Source: Knufia peltigerae
Lineage: Eukaryota > Ascomycota > Eurotiomycetes > Chaetothyriales > Trichomeriaceae
Reading direction: 5' to 3'
Length of the DNA stretch: 64,000 nucleotides
NCBI GenBank assembly: GCA_030247855.1
Contig: JAPDRN010000034.1
Location: 186,001-250,000, forward strand
The translations under genes were made by a program, and so were the position numbers. Shown piece after piece: positions 47,288 to 58,769 of this stretch. Under the pieces are notes generated by a model that made no database searches, had not been told where the DNA came from, and worked only from the letters and a program-made list of their open reading frames with translations. The first letter of the stretch is position 1. Every line of letters begins with the position of its first letter.

Positions 47288-50200
47288 TCAGTAAGCACCT
47301 TCTCGTTGAGAATACCCCGATCCACCTACAAAGTCCACCTCACCAAGAGCCGACATGACGGGCGTGTCGCTCTCAAGTTGGAAATTCTCCAGTTTCGCTC
47401 CTGTAGACTGGTGCGCCCACAAAGTCAATGCCAACCAATTGGTACCCTGGTAGTTCAACACACCCTGCGGGACAGGAAAACTTGTCTGAGGTCCGATGTG
47501 GTTGACATATTTGCCATATTGGAACCCGTTGACGTACATCTGTACCCGATATTCCGCTGGAGGCTGAGTGCTGTTGCCGAAAGTGAATGACAATGGCACG
47601 TCCCACCCTGAAGGAATGTTGAGGTCGAACTGCGTACTGAAGAATCCCACTCCGGCTTGTGAGATGCCGTCGAACGGACTGCGCGAGTCCCAATTCTGGG
47701 TCGGAGGGTTCGGCAAATGCCACCCTTGCCTCTCTGCGTACATTCCTCCCTCGTTCAACGGACCACGGACCCTGTCTCGGTAGTCTTCGCCACCAAGATT
47801 GCCGGTCAACTTCCAACCAACATCGACCTTGTCACGTCCGGCAAGGGCGTAGTCAAAGACACCACGAGGAGTCTTCATTTCGTCGCTGCCGACGGTTCCA
47901 CTCTCATCGTATCCCATATGGTCGATCAAGACTGTGAAGACATATGCCTTGCCCGATTGCAGATTAGGCGGCAAGTCGTAGGTCACATTGGTGTTGTTTT
48001 GAGTGCTGACACCAGCCCACGAACCAATGAATGTCTGGTTCAGCCAGATCGAATGTCCATAGGCCGTTCCTCCGCGAGTGTTGACATAGAGAGTCGATTC
48101 AGTTCCTTGAGAGACGAAATGGCCGCGATAGAGTAGCGAGCCGCTATGGAAACCATAGTCACTCGCATAGAGCGATGTGGGAGTCGTCAATTTGCGCCAG
48201 GTATTATTCGTCGTCGTGAGATCAGCTACCGGCCAAAGCGAGTCATCAAAGCCAGGTTGGACCTCAGGAAGAGTGTCTATGTACTTCCATTCGAGGTTGC
48301 TTAAAGTAGGTAACGTCAGTTTTGGATCAGCCCAGGTGACGTTGGTGGTCCAAGAGCCAATGCTGCTTGTGCTGTACTGTGATGCCTGTCCGTTTATGAA
48401 GAGTGCATTCGCTATACTTGGTGCTCCAATGACCTCAATCGGAGTGGTGGCATTGAAATCAGCGACCAAATGTAAGTTACTGCCCTCGAGATATGCAGCT
48501 CTGATCAGGTAGCCGGCTTTGACAATGATGGACGATGCAGTTGTCTCCTGAGAACTAAATCCGACTTTTTGTGCATTTCCAGACAACTCAGGGACCCAGT
48601 AATTGTACGCTGAGTTTCGGTCTGCTCGGCGTCAATGATGTGTGCATATGCACTACCAATGGATACCACTTACCGAGTATGAATATCTGTAAATTATCAA
48701 CTTCAACAATGCGACGCTGAGTTGTTGTCTCCCACGCAACGACAGCTTGGGAGCCGTTCTTCATGGTGATTCCGACCTGGGGTCCTTCCACAAGTGAGGG
48801 CGTAGAGGTCGAGGAGATTGAAATCTCATGGTGTTCACCCTCTCCGCCGTACACTAGCAGAACTTTCTTCTGACCAAAATCTTTCCATGTGAACACTTCT
48901 GCTGTCGAGTAGAGAATTTTTGTTCCGTTTACATCATAATCAGTCACATGAATCTTGGAATCTCGACCATTGAGAGTCAGGACGCTTCCAGCTTGGGGAA
49001 CTGTCAGGTTGCCAGCACTTGTCTGCAACATCAATTTGTAGGAGGTACTCGCTTGACTGGTATAATTGGTGTGCCTGACGACGTAGAAGGTCGTGGCGCT
49101 GCTGTTGCCCTTGACTGGGGTAACGAGGAGATCTTCATTGTCGGTGTACAGGGCAGTAGAGTTATGCAAAGGAACCGCGTCGAAGTATGCCGGTGAGACC
49201 TTGACAAAGTTGCCGATCAGTTTCAGCTGACTATATTTGTCCTGGTCGACCTGGCGCCCTTCAGCAATCGGTGCGGCGTAATCGTAGGAAGTGTAGCCAC
49301 CCGGATGGCCGAGATTGCCCCAGTTCGTGCCGCCAAATATCATATAAAGGTTGAGAAACTTGACGCCGAAGCTGAGGTCATTCTTGTAGAAGACTCTTTC
49401 GAAATCGCTACCGACGAGCACACCACACTTTTCGAAGCCCGGGCCTCCCCACGGGTCAAAACTGCCAGCCTGAAACTCCGTAATACTGTAAGGTGTCGTC
49501 GGACTTTGTCGAAGATGCCTTTGCCAATAATCCGTAGGAAGTTTTCCGGCCGGCCAGACAGTAGGGTTCGCGCAATCAAAGCCGAGAGGGTAGCTATCAT
49601 GACCGTAAATATCCACAGATCCATTGCCCGTACCTGGAGCATTATAGCCGTTCACACCGGCGTCGTTGCTCAACAACGGAACCACGACTCCTGCCTCACG
49701 GGCCTGGTCCTCAACAATTTGCATGTAATTCCCATCAGGACCTAGTCTTTGAAATTATCATATTGTCGTTATTGAAAGGATATCGACGAACCATCTATGC
49801 CACAACAGAAACCCGAGTATTCGTTCTCCGGCTGGTATAGTATAATCGGTCCTCCATTCGTGATTTGAGCCTTTGCAATGGTGCCAGCAACATGGCTAAC
49901 GTAACTGCCACAAGGTCAATGCATGTATAAGAACGAAGATAGAGGTTTTTACTTCTGCGTAGCTTCGATAAAGCTTGGATCAGTTGTCCTCAGTCTGCCT
50001 TTTATCCTTTGAAGCCACCCTGGAAATCCACCACCTGAAGACTCGGCATTGATATATGGTCCAGGACGAGCAAGGAGATAGATTCCAGCCGAGCTGGCGG
50101 CGTTGAAGAAGGGTTCAAGCGCGAACACGCCGTCCGCCGTATAGTTTCCATGCTTGCCTTCGACCAGAGCCCAATCGACGTAGAAAGACGCGCAATTGAA

Positions 50201-50609
50201 TCCGAGAGCTTTGATTTTCTGGAAGACGTCGAGCCACAACGACGGAACGGGAAGTCTGTTCATTCCGTGGTCAATGCCACTCTCTGCGTGATCCAGGGTC
50301 TTCCGTAGTCCTATTGGCTTCGAAGAAGAAGCCGCTCACCTAAACGGGTGGAATTCACCACTCCAGATCATCATCCGCTCTCCACGCACAAACAATGATG
50401 TCTCGTCCCATGTCACCTATTCCTTGTCTCAGCAGTGAAGGTATCAATCTACTCGGACAGTCCCGACGTACCAGGTTTTGTAACAAAGCTCGTTTCTCGG
50501 GATCAGGATGGTCAGTGATTTTGTAGCGCCCGAAAGTATTGCTAGGAACAGCGAGTGCCGACAACTGCGTTGCCAGGAGACCCACGATAGAAGCGAATAC
50601 GAGCTTCAT
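47288..50609 (-). CDS. Secreted GH35 beta-galactosidase (LacA-like)
   Basis: Extracellular enzyme releasing terminal beta-galactose from oligosaccharides and cell-wall galactans. Exons 50472-50609, 50340-50416, 49953-50255, 49792-49904, 48674-49741 and 47288-48621 encode 1010 residues, the size of fungal LacA enzymes. Signal peptide MKLVFASIVGLLATQLSALA, then VTWDETSLFVRGERMMIWSG and EFHPFRLPVPSLW. The catalytic pair is in place: acid/base Glu near residue 201 in QPENEY and nucleophile Glu near 299 in ITEF, the known spacing of Penicillium beta-galactosidase. The Tyr-rich loop GGTNWGNLGHPGGYTSYDY and the C-terminal jelly-roll domains are complete, with many N-x-S/T sites. Several paralogues exist in such fungi, so no letter is assigned. 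Same strand as erg10 and the sugar transporter but separately promoted. Confidence 0.95.
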
Positions 50610-51362
50610 TGTTTCGATGTTGCTGCTCGTCAATCAAGAAAGTAAACGAAGTTGTAGAAGTGACAAAGGTACTCCTGCACACGAGATGGCCATGTCCTCG
50701 CCTTTTCAGGGACATGGCCGTGGTAATGCCTCGATCTCCAGGTCCATCCTGAGGTCTATACCTTGTATGCACACACTCCGGTGGCGGGGGGCGACGATCC
50801 TCCACAAGCTTCAATGTCCTGTGGTCATTTATCCAGACACCTTCCTTGTATAGCACTTTGATCAACATACACAATATGGTTTTTATGCTTAGGGTAGCAC
50901 TGGGTAAATGGAGAAGGTTGCACAAGCTTTTCGGACCCTAGTGGAGGAACACTGCATGTCAGCCAACAAGTGTCTTCGCTTACCTTCAGATAGACGGTGA
51001 CGACAACATTGAGGGACTGGTCGGATGTTGGCAAATGGTGATGGGAGGAGAAGATGCGGAGACGTTTTTATTCCGGCAATTTTAATTCCCATATTCGTAC
51101 TGTACAGCCTCGTTCGGTCTACCATTGTGCCGAGAACCGTAAGTACCACCTATGAAGGTACCAAGGCACGGAGTAGATGAAATGAAATTGTCTTGAAATG
51201 TTGATGGATATTGAATATGTGCAGTATTTTCGCAGTATTAATGTTCTTTTGTGACCAAAGCACGACCAAGTTATGTACCCTTCTCGAGTAGTGCCCCTAA
51301 AGCGCCCTTTTGTTCCCGACACCCGCTCTGATGTCGCTGTCCAAAGCATACGCAACGCACTT
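50610..51362. other. Intergenic, beta-galactosidase promoter / erg10 3' flank
   Basis: About 750 nt; no gene supported. It should hold the carbon-source-responsive promoter of the GH35 gene; no clear CreA or XlnR site was singled out by eye. Confidence 0.55.
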
Positions 51363-52760
51363 CTACATCAAAGATTCAATAACAAGGGCACTTGCACCAC
51401 CCCCGCCATTGCAGATACCGACACAGCCAATCTTTCCTTTCTTAGCTTTCAGGACACCAAGCAATGTGTTGACGATTCTGGCACCCGAAGCACCAAGGGG
51501 ATGTCCAATGGCAACGGCGCCACCGTGCACATTGACCTTGTCTGCACTCAGACCCAGAAGCTTCATGTTTGCGAGAGCAACCACGCTGAAAGCCTCGTTG
51601 ATTTCGAAGGCATCAACCTGATCTTGCGTGACACCGGCATGCTTGAGAGCCTTGGGAATTGCCAGTGCCGGAGCAGTAGTGAACTTGCTGGGCTGATGGG
51701 CGGCGTCGCCCCAACCTAGAATCTTTGCCAATGGCTTGATGTTGAGTTCTTGGAGCTTGGCTTCCGAGACCAACACAACGGCCGCTCCGCCATCGCTCAG
51801 AGGCGATGCGTTGGGAGCAGTGACAGTACCCTTGTCGGGAATGAAAGCAGGTCTCATTGAGCGCAGCTTCTCGACGTTGAGGTTCTTGGGCTCATCATCC
51901 CTGTCCACCGTCACGCCCGGCTTTCCTCGTGCTCCGGGGAGTTGAACAGGGGCGATTTCAAAGTCAAACAGCCCTTCCTTCTGAGATTCCTGTGCCCGTT
52001 GGTACGACTGGATAGCGTAGTCGTCCTGTTGTTCGCGGTTGAAGCCATGCTCCTGAGCACACTCTTCGGCTTGTAGACCCATATGTTCTTGCTTGCCATA
52101 CGCATCCGTCAGACCGTCTCTTAGCACACCGTCGACCAGTGACTGATTTCCAAACTTGGCGCCGGTGCGCATGTTAGGGAGGTAGTGAGGGCAGTTGGAC
52201 ATCGATTCAGCACCACCGGCCACGACGATATCGGCGTTGCCAGTCATGATTGTCTGGGCTCCGAGGACAATAGCTTTCACACTCGATGCACACACTTTGT
52301 TGACCGTTGTGCAGACAGTCGAGTTGTCGAGACCGGCTCCGAGTGCGCATTGTCGGGCAGGGTTTTGACCGAGGCTAGAAAGGGTCAGAAGGGCATTCGA
52401 AACAACTCAGGGACAAATAATTACTTTGCAGAGAGGACGTTACCGAAGAATACTTCTTGTACGTCCTGAGGCTTGATCTCGGGCACTCTTTCGAGGGCAG
52501 CTTCATGCAGTCGTTAGTAGGGCACCTTGCGTCTTGAAGCGGTGAGGGGTCATACACTTGATGGCATGGGAACCAAGTTGGGGAGCGGTCATTGAGGCCA
52601 GGGAACTGTTGGCTGTCAATACGGAGCGATATCACAGACTTTGTGGCTTTTCTCACCCTAGGAACATGCCCACCGGTGTTCGTGCAGCGGCAACAATGTA
52701 CACGGGCGGCAGAGAGGGTTTCTTGTGAGGGACGCCATTGGCGCCGTTGGTGGTGGCCAT
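51363..52760 (-). CDS. erg10: Cytosolic acetoacetyl-CoA thiolase (Erg10)
   Basis: Condenses two acetyl-CoA into acetoacetyl-CoA, the first step of the mevalonate and ergosterol pathway. Exons 52657-52760, 52556-52605, 52425-52500 and 51363-52374 encode 413 residues. The acyl-accepting cysteine is near residue 105 in NKVCASSVKA; also seen are the thiolase signatures NEAFSVVALAN, GGAVAIGHPLGASGARI and the C-terminal active-site loop CNGGGGAS. It has no mitochondrial presequence and ends ESLM, not a PTS1, so a cytosolic place is inferred. The exon 2 donor is taken as GTATGA at 52555 rather than the overlapping GTGTAT, because only the former restores IKSALERVPEI. Confidence 0.95.
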
Positions 52761-53945
52761 GCTGTGTAGTTGGGCGGGAAGTTGAGGCAAGCGGAACGTC
52801 GTCAGACAGCGGAAACAACGAAAGTGGCAGGATACACAAGATACTCAAGTGAAAGGTCACACAGGCAAAAAAGGAGGTGTGGTAGAGTTATCCTTGTGTG
52901 TATAATTGTTCCTGGCCTGCGGTGTTCTAGTGTCCCCTCCAAAAAATTGTCCCCCATCAACAACTCCAATCGTACGACGCGGATGCGCTTTTAGCCCGGT
53001 AGCCTTGCCAATGCAAGCTGATAAGATAAGATCAAAGTGTGCGACTTCGGCGGGCTGTAGGGGCACCCACCTGCAATCATCACTCTACACCATCTTCAGC
53101 GTTGTCGCGACTGGCCACTCGAATCAGTCCGCTTGTACAGTCCGAAGCAGGCTTTTATCATCCAGAGTGGCCGTGCCGCATGTCTACCGGTACTGATTCA
53201 GCAGCTGATAAGATCCGTCGTGAGGGATTTCTGAAAGGGGAGGAGGGAGCTCTTCTACACAATTCGAGCAGAGTATTATCGAAGACCTATTTCAATACGT
53301 GGTACTTCTCAATCAAATTGAAATGCTAAGGGACGTCGGTGGTTCGTTAGAGACGTGCTTTCTATCTTGGACTACTTTTACTGGAGGCGCCCAGTCCATG
53401 AGCTCGCGTCTTCTGTGTCCGACCATCTCCCTAGGTGTACTGTCCACCTGGTTCTATGCCGCGTGGGGGTCCGACTCAGGGATGAGCGCTGGGGTACCTC
53501 CGCAAGCCCCCATCCAATATGTGGTACTTCGTTCCTCTATCGTGACTCCGCTGGCCGGACTACACGCCGAAAGTAATGGATGACCTTTGGAATCCCACCA
53601 AGCAAAGCTTGACCGGTTTCTTGCCGTCGGATGTCATAGCCATATGGGAAGCTTGTCTTGCTCAAGGAAGCTTGAGGTGACCTTACAGCACATATACCAG
53701 GACTCGTCATGACCGAAGGGTTACTCCTCCAATAGTGCAAGCGAGAAGAAGATGATGGCTTGCACTGTTGACGAGCTCTACTGGAGGTCTTTCACGCGGC
53801 ACGCACCTCACCTGCCTTGTCCTGAGAGCTTGGTGCTAGCGCCGAATCGCCCATGCGATCTGCCTAGACACGGTGCTATCTACAAGCACAGAGATTCTTG
53901 TAGGTCCAGAATGCTTTTAATTTCGAGTTTATGCATGATGCCTGC
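52761..53945. other. Intergenic, erg10 promoter / sugar transporter 3' flank
   Basis: About 1.2 kb. Several overlapping short ORFs, none with a recognised domain. A segment around 53350-53570 (SILDYFYWRRPVHELASSV) is protein-like but too short and interrupted to call. Confidence 0.55.
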
Positions 53946-55876
53946 TCATGCCTTGGAATCAATCTCGACCGTTGTTCCCTCCTCATGCTCCGTCTTTCCA
54001 CCTTCCACCTTCTGCTGATGCACTTGGCGCTGCATCTCGTGTGCCACATCGATATCCTTGCGCTTGCTCAACTTCACAACCTGTCTTAGGCTAGTCTGGC
54101 TGGCGAACAAGAAGTCGATGCTCTCCAATGTCTTGCCAGCGGTCTCTGGGTAGTAGAACCAAACAACGAATATGCTGGCCCAGTTGAGAATGCAGAATAC
54201 CACATATAGTTTCCATCCAATGTTGGCTATTCCGACCGGCGTTATTTCAACCACTAGGAACGTGATAAGCCACTGCCACACCACGGACAGAGCCGAGCCG
54301 CGTTGTCTAATGCGCAGGGGTAGAATCTCAGACGGGTAGGACCACATGTTGCTCATCCACCCCCAAGTGAAAAAAGCCTTGAAAGACACATTAGACCGAA
54401 GGCCTTGACAAATGTCGTTGTCGGCAAAACGTACCTGAAACATATACAGCATTACCACAGCGGCGATACCGTTGTTCCGCCCGCCCGCCATGATCGTCAA
54501 GCCCGAGATCAGCATGCATGACCCCATGCCCAAGTTTCCAAAGATGAAAAGCTTGCGTCGCCCGACTTTATCGAGAATGAACCTTTCCCAAACCGTTAGC
54601 TTCTGGATAACAGACAATTCAGAATTGAGCCTGCTCACCAGGGAATAAAGGAGGCCGCCAAGAACCACAACTGAAGTCCGCCGGACAGGAGAAGAGACTG
54701 GTGAGCGTTCAGTCCGACCGAGTGAACCATCACATAAGGTGCATAGTAGGTAATAATATTGGTACTGGTGAATGTCAGCATGCTCGTACATGAGCAATGG
54801 CTAAGACTCCAGAATAGCACGTACCCGGTGAATTCCTGCAGCGCCTGTGCAGAGCATGCGATGGCAACTCGCTGCCAGCCCATAATGCCTCCATCAGAGA
54901 AACAGTCTTTCCAGCTGCCAGACTCTTCTTCTTCAAGAGCGATTGCGTCTCTGATTTCGTTGAACTCCAACGCTACTATTTCATCTTCTGGATGGCCGTC
55001 TCTCAAGACGCAGATGGTTTCGAGTGCCTCTTGTTCGCGGCCATGGCTTGCGAGCCAACGTGGAGACTCTACTCGAAATCAGCAATAGCAGGGAAACTCC
55101 AAGATTGCTGAAGACTGACCTGGGAGACAAAAGCACAGCACAATCAAAAGGAGAGCGAAGACGATTTGAAAGGCGATGGGAAAGCGCCACTGGAAACCGT
55201 TGGTGTAGGTGGAACACCCATAGTCGATCCAGTAGGCGATCACAATGCCTACAATCAAGGTAGAGAGCTCTGCTGCGATCGCCCGGCCTCTCCACTTTGC
55301 TGGTGTTGTCTCGCACTGCCATACAGGTACAGCGCTCGTGATTCTATAACGTTCAAGTGGTCAGTCCTCTAGCAGTAGTCATGACAAATACTGCATGAAG
55401 ATTCCTTACCCGCCCATTCCCAATCCCGTGACAATTCGTCCAGCAATCATTTGACCCTGGCCGTAGGAAGTACACTGGATGACAGTGCCAATCACTAAAA
55501 CGAACGAGCCGAGAGCTGTCAATTTCCTTCGACCCATGTCCTCTCCCCAAACAGCTGAGGCAAGAGCACCAGCAAGACAACCTAGTTCGTAAACAGCAAC
55601 GATGAACCCGAGGAGGGTAGGATTTGGGTTTCCCATAGTGTCAAGGAACCGAGGGTCCGTTGTCAATCCTGAAAAGACACCATTGTCATATCCTGAGAAG
55701 GAGTCAGTCGTGTCTAGAGTCCGGGCTGGGTGAAAAGCAAGGGAATTACCAAAAAGAAGAAATCCGACAGAGCAAGTAAACGTGATAGCAATGAGCAGAG
55801 GAAGACCTCTGAGGCCGAAGTAGGGTGCCATACTAGGAATTCCACTGCCTCGATCAACCAGAGTTTCTTTAGCCAA
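53946..55876 (-). CDS. MFS sugar transporter
   Basis: Twelve-helix proton:sugar symporter or facilitator of the fungal hexose/lactose/quinate permease family; the substrate is not deducible. Exons 55750-55876, 55410-55692, 55120-55343, 54825-55068, 54639-54764, 54435-54582 and 53946-54377 encode 527 residues. Family motifs in order: FGYDNGVFSG, GEDMGRRKLT, AGRIVTGLGMGG, VPVWQCETTPAKWRGR, PESPRWLASHGREQEA (after TMs 1-6), DKVGRRKLFIFG, YPSEILPLRIRQRGSAL and PETAGKTLE. A charged cytosolic tail of about 50 residues ends the protein. Six introns, each 48-70 nt apart from a few longer, all with GT-AG ends. Divergent from the SMP-30 family gene with a 1.16-kb shared region, which suggests joint control. 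Confidence 0.93.
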
Positions 55877-57038
55877 GGGGTATACGAGTAGCTGAGGGGA
55901 AAGCAGGGCGTCGCAGAATGCTCAACATGGCGATATATACCACCACATTCATGGTGTGGACCTGCCCTCCTGCGACAGGGATACTCGGATTCCCCGAGGT
56001 TAAGCAATGGAGGGGCCCTAGGCTATAGCTTGTCGTTGAGCTTGCAGGTTGATCATGGCGGAGTTCTCTTGGGGAGCGAGATTTTGCCATAGCCGGAGAA
56101 ATTGTGGGTGAACGTCTGGTTGTTCCACTTCATCAGACAATCGTGCGTGGGGGTTTTTCTAGGACATGAGACAATGATTCCATGTACATGGAATTGACAA
56201 GCGGAACAGAATCGGCACATACGCCGATTCTGTGGTGATGACTCTAACGGTCATACTCCATATGCGGTGATGATGTGCTCAAAATATGGAGCAGAAAGAG
56301 GACGATGAAGTTCACTACGGAGTACGAAAGCCGATTATCCGATCGTAGTGGTGATTGGCTGTTCCGCAGCAACTGGCACTAACACGACTACTCACACCAA
56401 TGAGGCCTGTGGCTGATAGCATCTCCTTTGCTTTTCACATAAGCAGCGATCATGATGCTGTAGTACAAGTTGTAAAGGAGTCCGAGTGGGACAAGAATGG
56501 GTGCTTCGTACCCGCTCACTTCGATTGAATGAGTCCCAACCTAGTGACGTTGAAGAGAAGCCAAGGGATTGCTTACGCTACACTTCGATAAATTTTCAAG
56601 CAAAGGGTCTTGTAATTATGTCTTGCACTCATGGTAAAGTCGTAAGAATGACCCGATATTGTACCTCCCTGGGTGTCTCGACTCACATCAGTCGCGCTGT
56701 TTTCCCCAATCGGCCTGCCATAGACTGAAGCACGAACGGTAGGGTGTTAGCAGAAGTACGTCAGGATAGATACCTGCAAGGTGGCACAAATTGCCCTCCA
56801 TAAGTGGCATCTCCATACTCCGCTGGGTGGAAAAGCGGAGGGAACAGCATATGATAGGGTGGACATCAAAATTTCCAGCTTGTCAAATGTCGGCATCAAT
56901 CTCCGTGTTGTCCCGTTGAAGGCGTTCCAATGTCTGCCAAAAACATCGTGCTCATATGAGATCGAAATTGGTCAAAATCATGTGCAACAGGCAATCAGTG
57001 GAACTACTGGAAGATTGCATTGCAGGAGGTAACGAGCT
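55877..57038. promoter_or_regulatory. Shared divergent promoter region, sugar transporter / SMP-30
   Basis: 1.16 kb between two divergent starts. Contains an exact TACGGAGTA at 56316-56324 and two inverted arms near 56150-56240 (CATGTACATG at 56181-56190 is self-complementary; CGCCGATTC follows CGGCACATACG). No gene supported; the 80-codon ORF at 56486 is unlikely to be real. Confidence 0.5.
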
Positions 57039-57974
57039 ATGGGTTCTATCGACGAAATAAAACCGTGGATCACGGCAGGCAATATTTTGGGAGAAGGCCC
57101 GATATACCTTGAGGATTCTAAAGAGTTGTGTTGGATTGACATAGCCGGAAAGTCTATCAGCAGAAGTCGGATTGATGCAAAGGGAGGGCGAGAGGTTTAC
57201 CCTTTGCCAGTCATATCAACTGTCCTCGCCGAGATTGAAGGACGTCCAGACGAACTGATTTTGGGAACGGAAAACGGCTTTGCTCTATGGAATTGGAAAG
57301 ACAAGAGTTTCAGACCACTAGTGGACATTTGGAAGAATGACCCGGTTATGGGCAAGAAATCGCGTCTGAACGATGGGAATATCGACTGTCGAGGCAGATT
57401 CTGGGCCGGCTCGATGATTGGGATGTTCGGGGCTGATGAGACAGGCAACAGCTCATTGTATCGTCTTGACTCCGATCTTTCTGTTCATACCATGCTGGAT
57501 GGCATATCAATTGCGAATGGTCTGGGCTGGAACTCTGACAATACTGTCATGTACTTTGCAGATTCGCATGATCGAACCGTGTGGGCATTCGATTTCGACG
57601 CAGAGTCCGGCTCCATCAGCAACAAACGGGCATTCTATATCCACGATGGCGAGGCCGTTCCCGATGGTCTGGCAGTTGACGCCGACGGCAATGTCTGGCT
57701 TGCGTTGTGGGAAGGCTACGCAGTCCTCCAGATATCGCCGGAAGGGGAGGTCATTCGCAAGATCGATCTGCCAGTGTCTCGAGTCACCTGTCCGTGTTTT
57801 GGAGGCCCAGATTTTGACGAACTCTTCATAACGTCGGCGATGTTGGATCCTGAGAGACCAGTAGGCGTCGAAGGTTGCGTATTCCGTCTCAAGGTTGGAG
57901 TCAGAGGTCGACCAAGGAATAGATTCGTGATGGGAAAGGGCGTGACTGCACAAGACGAGCGGGATTCCTCGTAA
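57039..57974 (+). CDS. SMP-30/gluconolactonase family protein
   Basis: Six-bladed beta-propeller metal-dependent lactonase; relatives hydrolyse aldono-lactones in sugar oxidation pathways. One exon, 311 residues. The metal ligands expected for the family are present: Glu near residue 19 in NILGEGP, Asn in SRLNDGNID (substrate/metal loop), Asn near 160 in ISIANGLGWNSD and Asp near 210 in VPDGLAVD. Blade repeats such as DGNVWLALWEG and GRFWAGSM are clear. No signal peptide, so cytosolic. It starts right across a shared promoter from a sugar transporter, which fits a role in catabolism of the imported sugar, for instance of galactono-, arabinono- or xylono-lactone. That is inference from position only. 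Confidence 0.92.
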   Translation: MGSIDEIKPWITAGNILGEGPIYLEDSKELCWIDIAGKSISRSRIDAKGGREVYPLPVISTVLAEIEGRPDELILGTENGFALWNWKDKSFRPLVDIWKNDPVMGKKSRLNDGNIDCRGRFWAGSMIGMFGADETGNSSLYRLDSDLSVHTMLDGISIANGLGWNSDNTVMYFADSHDRTVWAFDFDAESGSISNKRAFYIHDGEAVPDGLAVDADGNVWLALWEGYAVLQISPEGEVIRKIDLPVSRVTCPCFGGPDFDELFITSAMLDPERPVGVEGCVFRLKVGVRGRPRNRFVMGKGVTAQDERDSS

Positions 57975-58262
57975 AGAAGGGGGCGAATGATCTCTCTTCA
58001 AGCTGTACAGAAGCACAAAGTAGTAATTGTAGATGGCAAGATCAAGCTTGATTAGGAATACCTGAGTGATAGCTTATCGACTCCACAGCCATTACAACAA
58101 CGCTCAATTTAACGTCAACGCAAAAATTCTTCTCTCGGAAGGACAAAGGGAAAACTGCAGCTGATCAAATGCCGCCAAAAGTACGCAGAATAGGTTGAGG
58201 GTCACTCCATTCAACGTTATAAATTAGTATCGTTATTCACGACCGTGAGACTGATTCAAGAC

Positions 58263-58769
58263 TCACGCGTGCTTGACATCAACTTTGGCGTCAGCAATCT
58301 CGGAAAAGCCTTTCTTGGGGGCCCTGATCTTCAACACACCAGCCTCCAGCGTTACGCTGACTTTCTCAACGTCTGATGGGAAGTTGATATATCTTCTGAA
58401 AGGCCCAATCCTTCTTTCTCCCACCAGAAGGTGGATTCCGCCTACAGCAGGCTTGTCCTTTTCTTCCTCCACTTCGGCGTTTTCGGGCGCTCCATAGTCC
58501 GGGCGTGCGATACCCCCCGTCACAAGCAGTGATCGCGAGCCGGTCCAAGCAACTGTCACCTCATCTGGCTTCTTGACGCCGGGAACTTCCACCTCGACCA
58601 AGTACTCTTTGATGGCGTCGCGGAAGTCCACGTCTGGTTGATTGGGGTGGTCCTCTGGTCTGGGATGTCGGTGTGCAAGATATTGCATCAGGCTTTGATG
58701 CTGATGGTGGCGTTCATGTAGGTTGTCCACGAGTGGCGGTGGCAGATCATAGTAGTATGCGTAGGCCAT
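58263..58769 (-). CDS. Small heat shock protein (Hsp20), first copy
   Basis: ATP-independent holdase of the alpha-crystallin family. One exon, 168 residues from the ATG at 58769 (MAYAYYYDLPPP); an in-frame ATG at 58829 would add 20 residues, but a TATAAA on the minus strand at 58800-58805 lies between them, which favours the shorter form. A His-rich N-terminal arm (NLHERHHQHQSL) is followed by the alpha-crystallin domain: EYLVEVEVPGVKKPDEVTVA, RSLLVTGG, a loop with acidic residues, IGPFRRYINFPSDVEKVSVT and LEAGVLKIRAPKK (the conserved GVL-x-I). The tail lacks a clear I-x-I motif. A divergent paralogue lies 1.5 kb away. Confidence 0.9.
   Translation of the reverse strand: MAYAYYYDLPPPLVDNLHERHHQHQSLMQYLAHRHPRPEDHPNQPDVDFRDAIKEYLVEVEVPGVKKPDEVTVAWTGSRSLLVTGGIARPDYGAPENAEVEEEKDKPAVGGIHLLVGERRIGPFRRYINFPSDVEKVSVTLEAGVLKIRAPKKGFSEIADAKVDVKHA

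Noticed and set aside
53299..53583. Possible transcription-factor remnant (SILDYFYWRRP)
   Set aside because: Too short, in a frame with nearby stops, and the resemblance to fungal regulator middle domains is weak.
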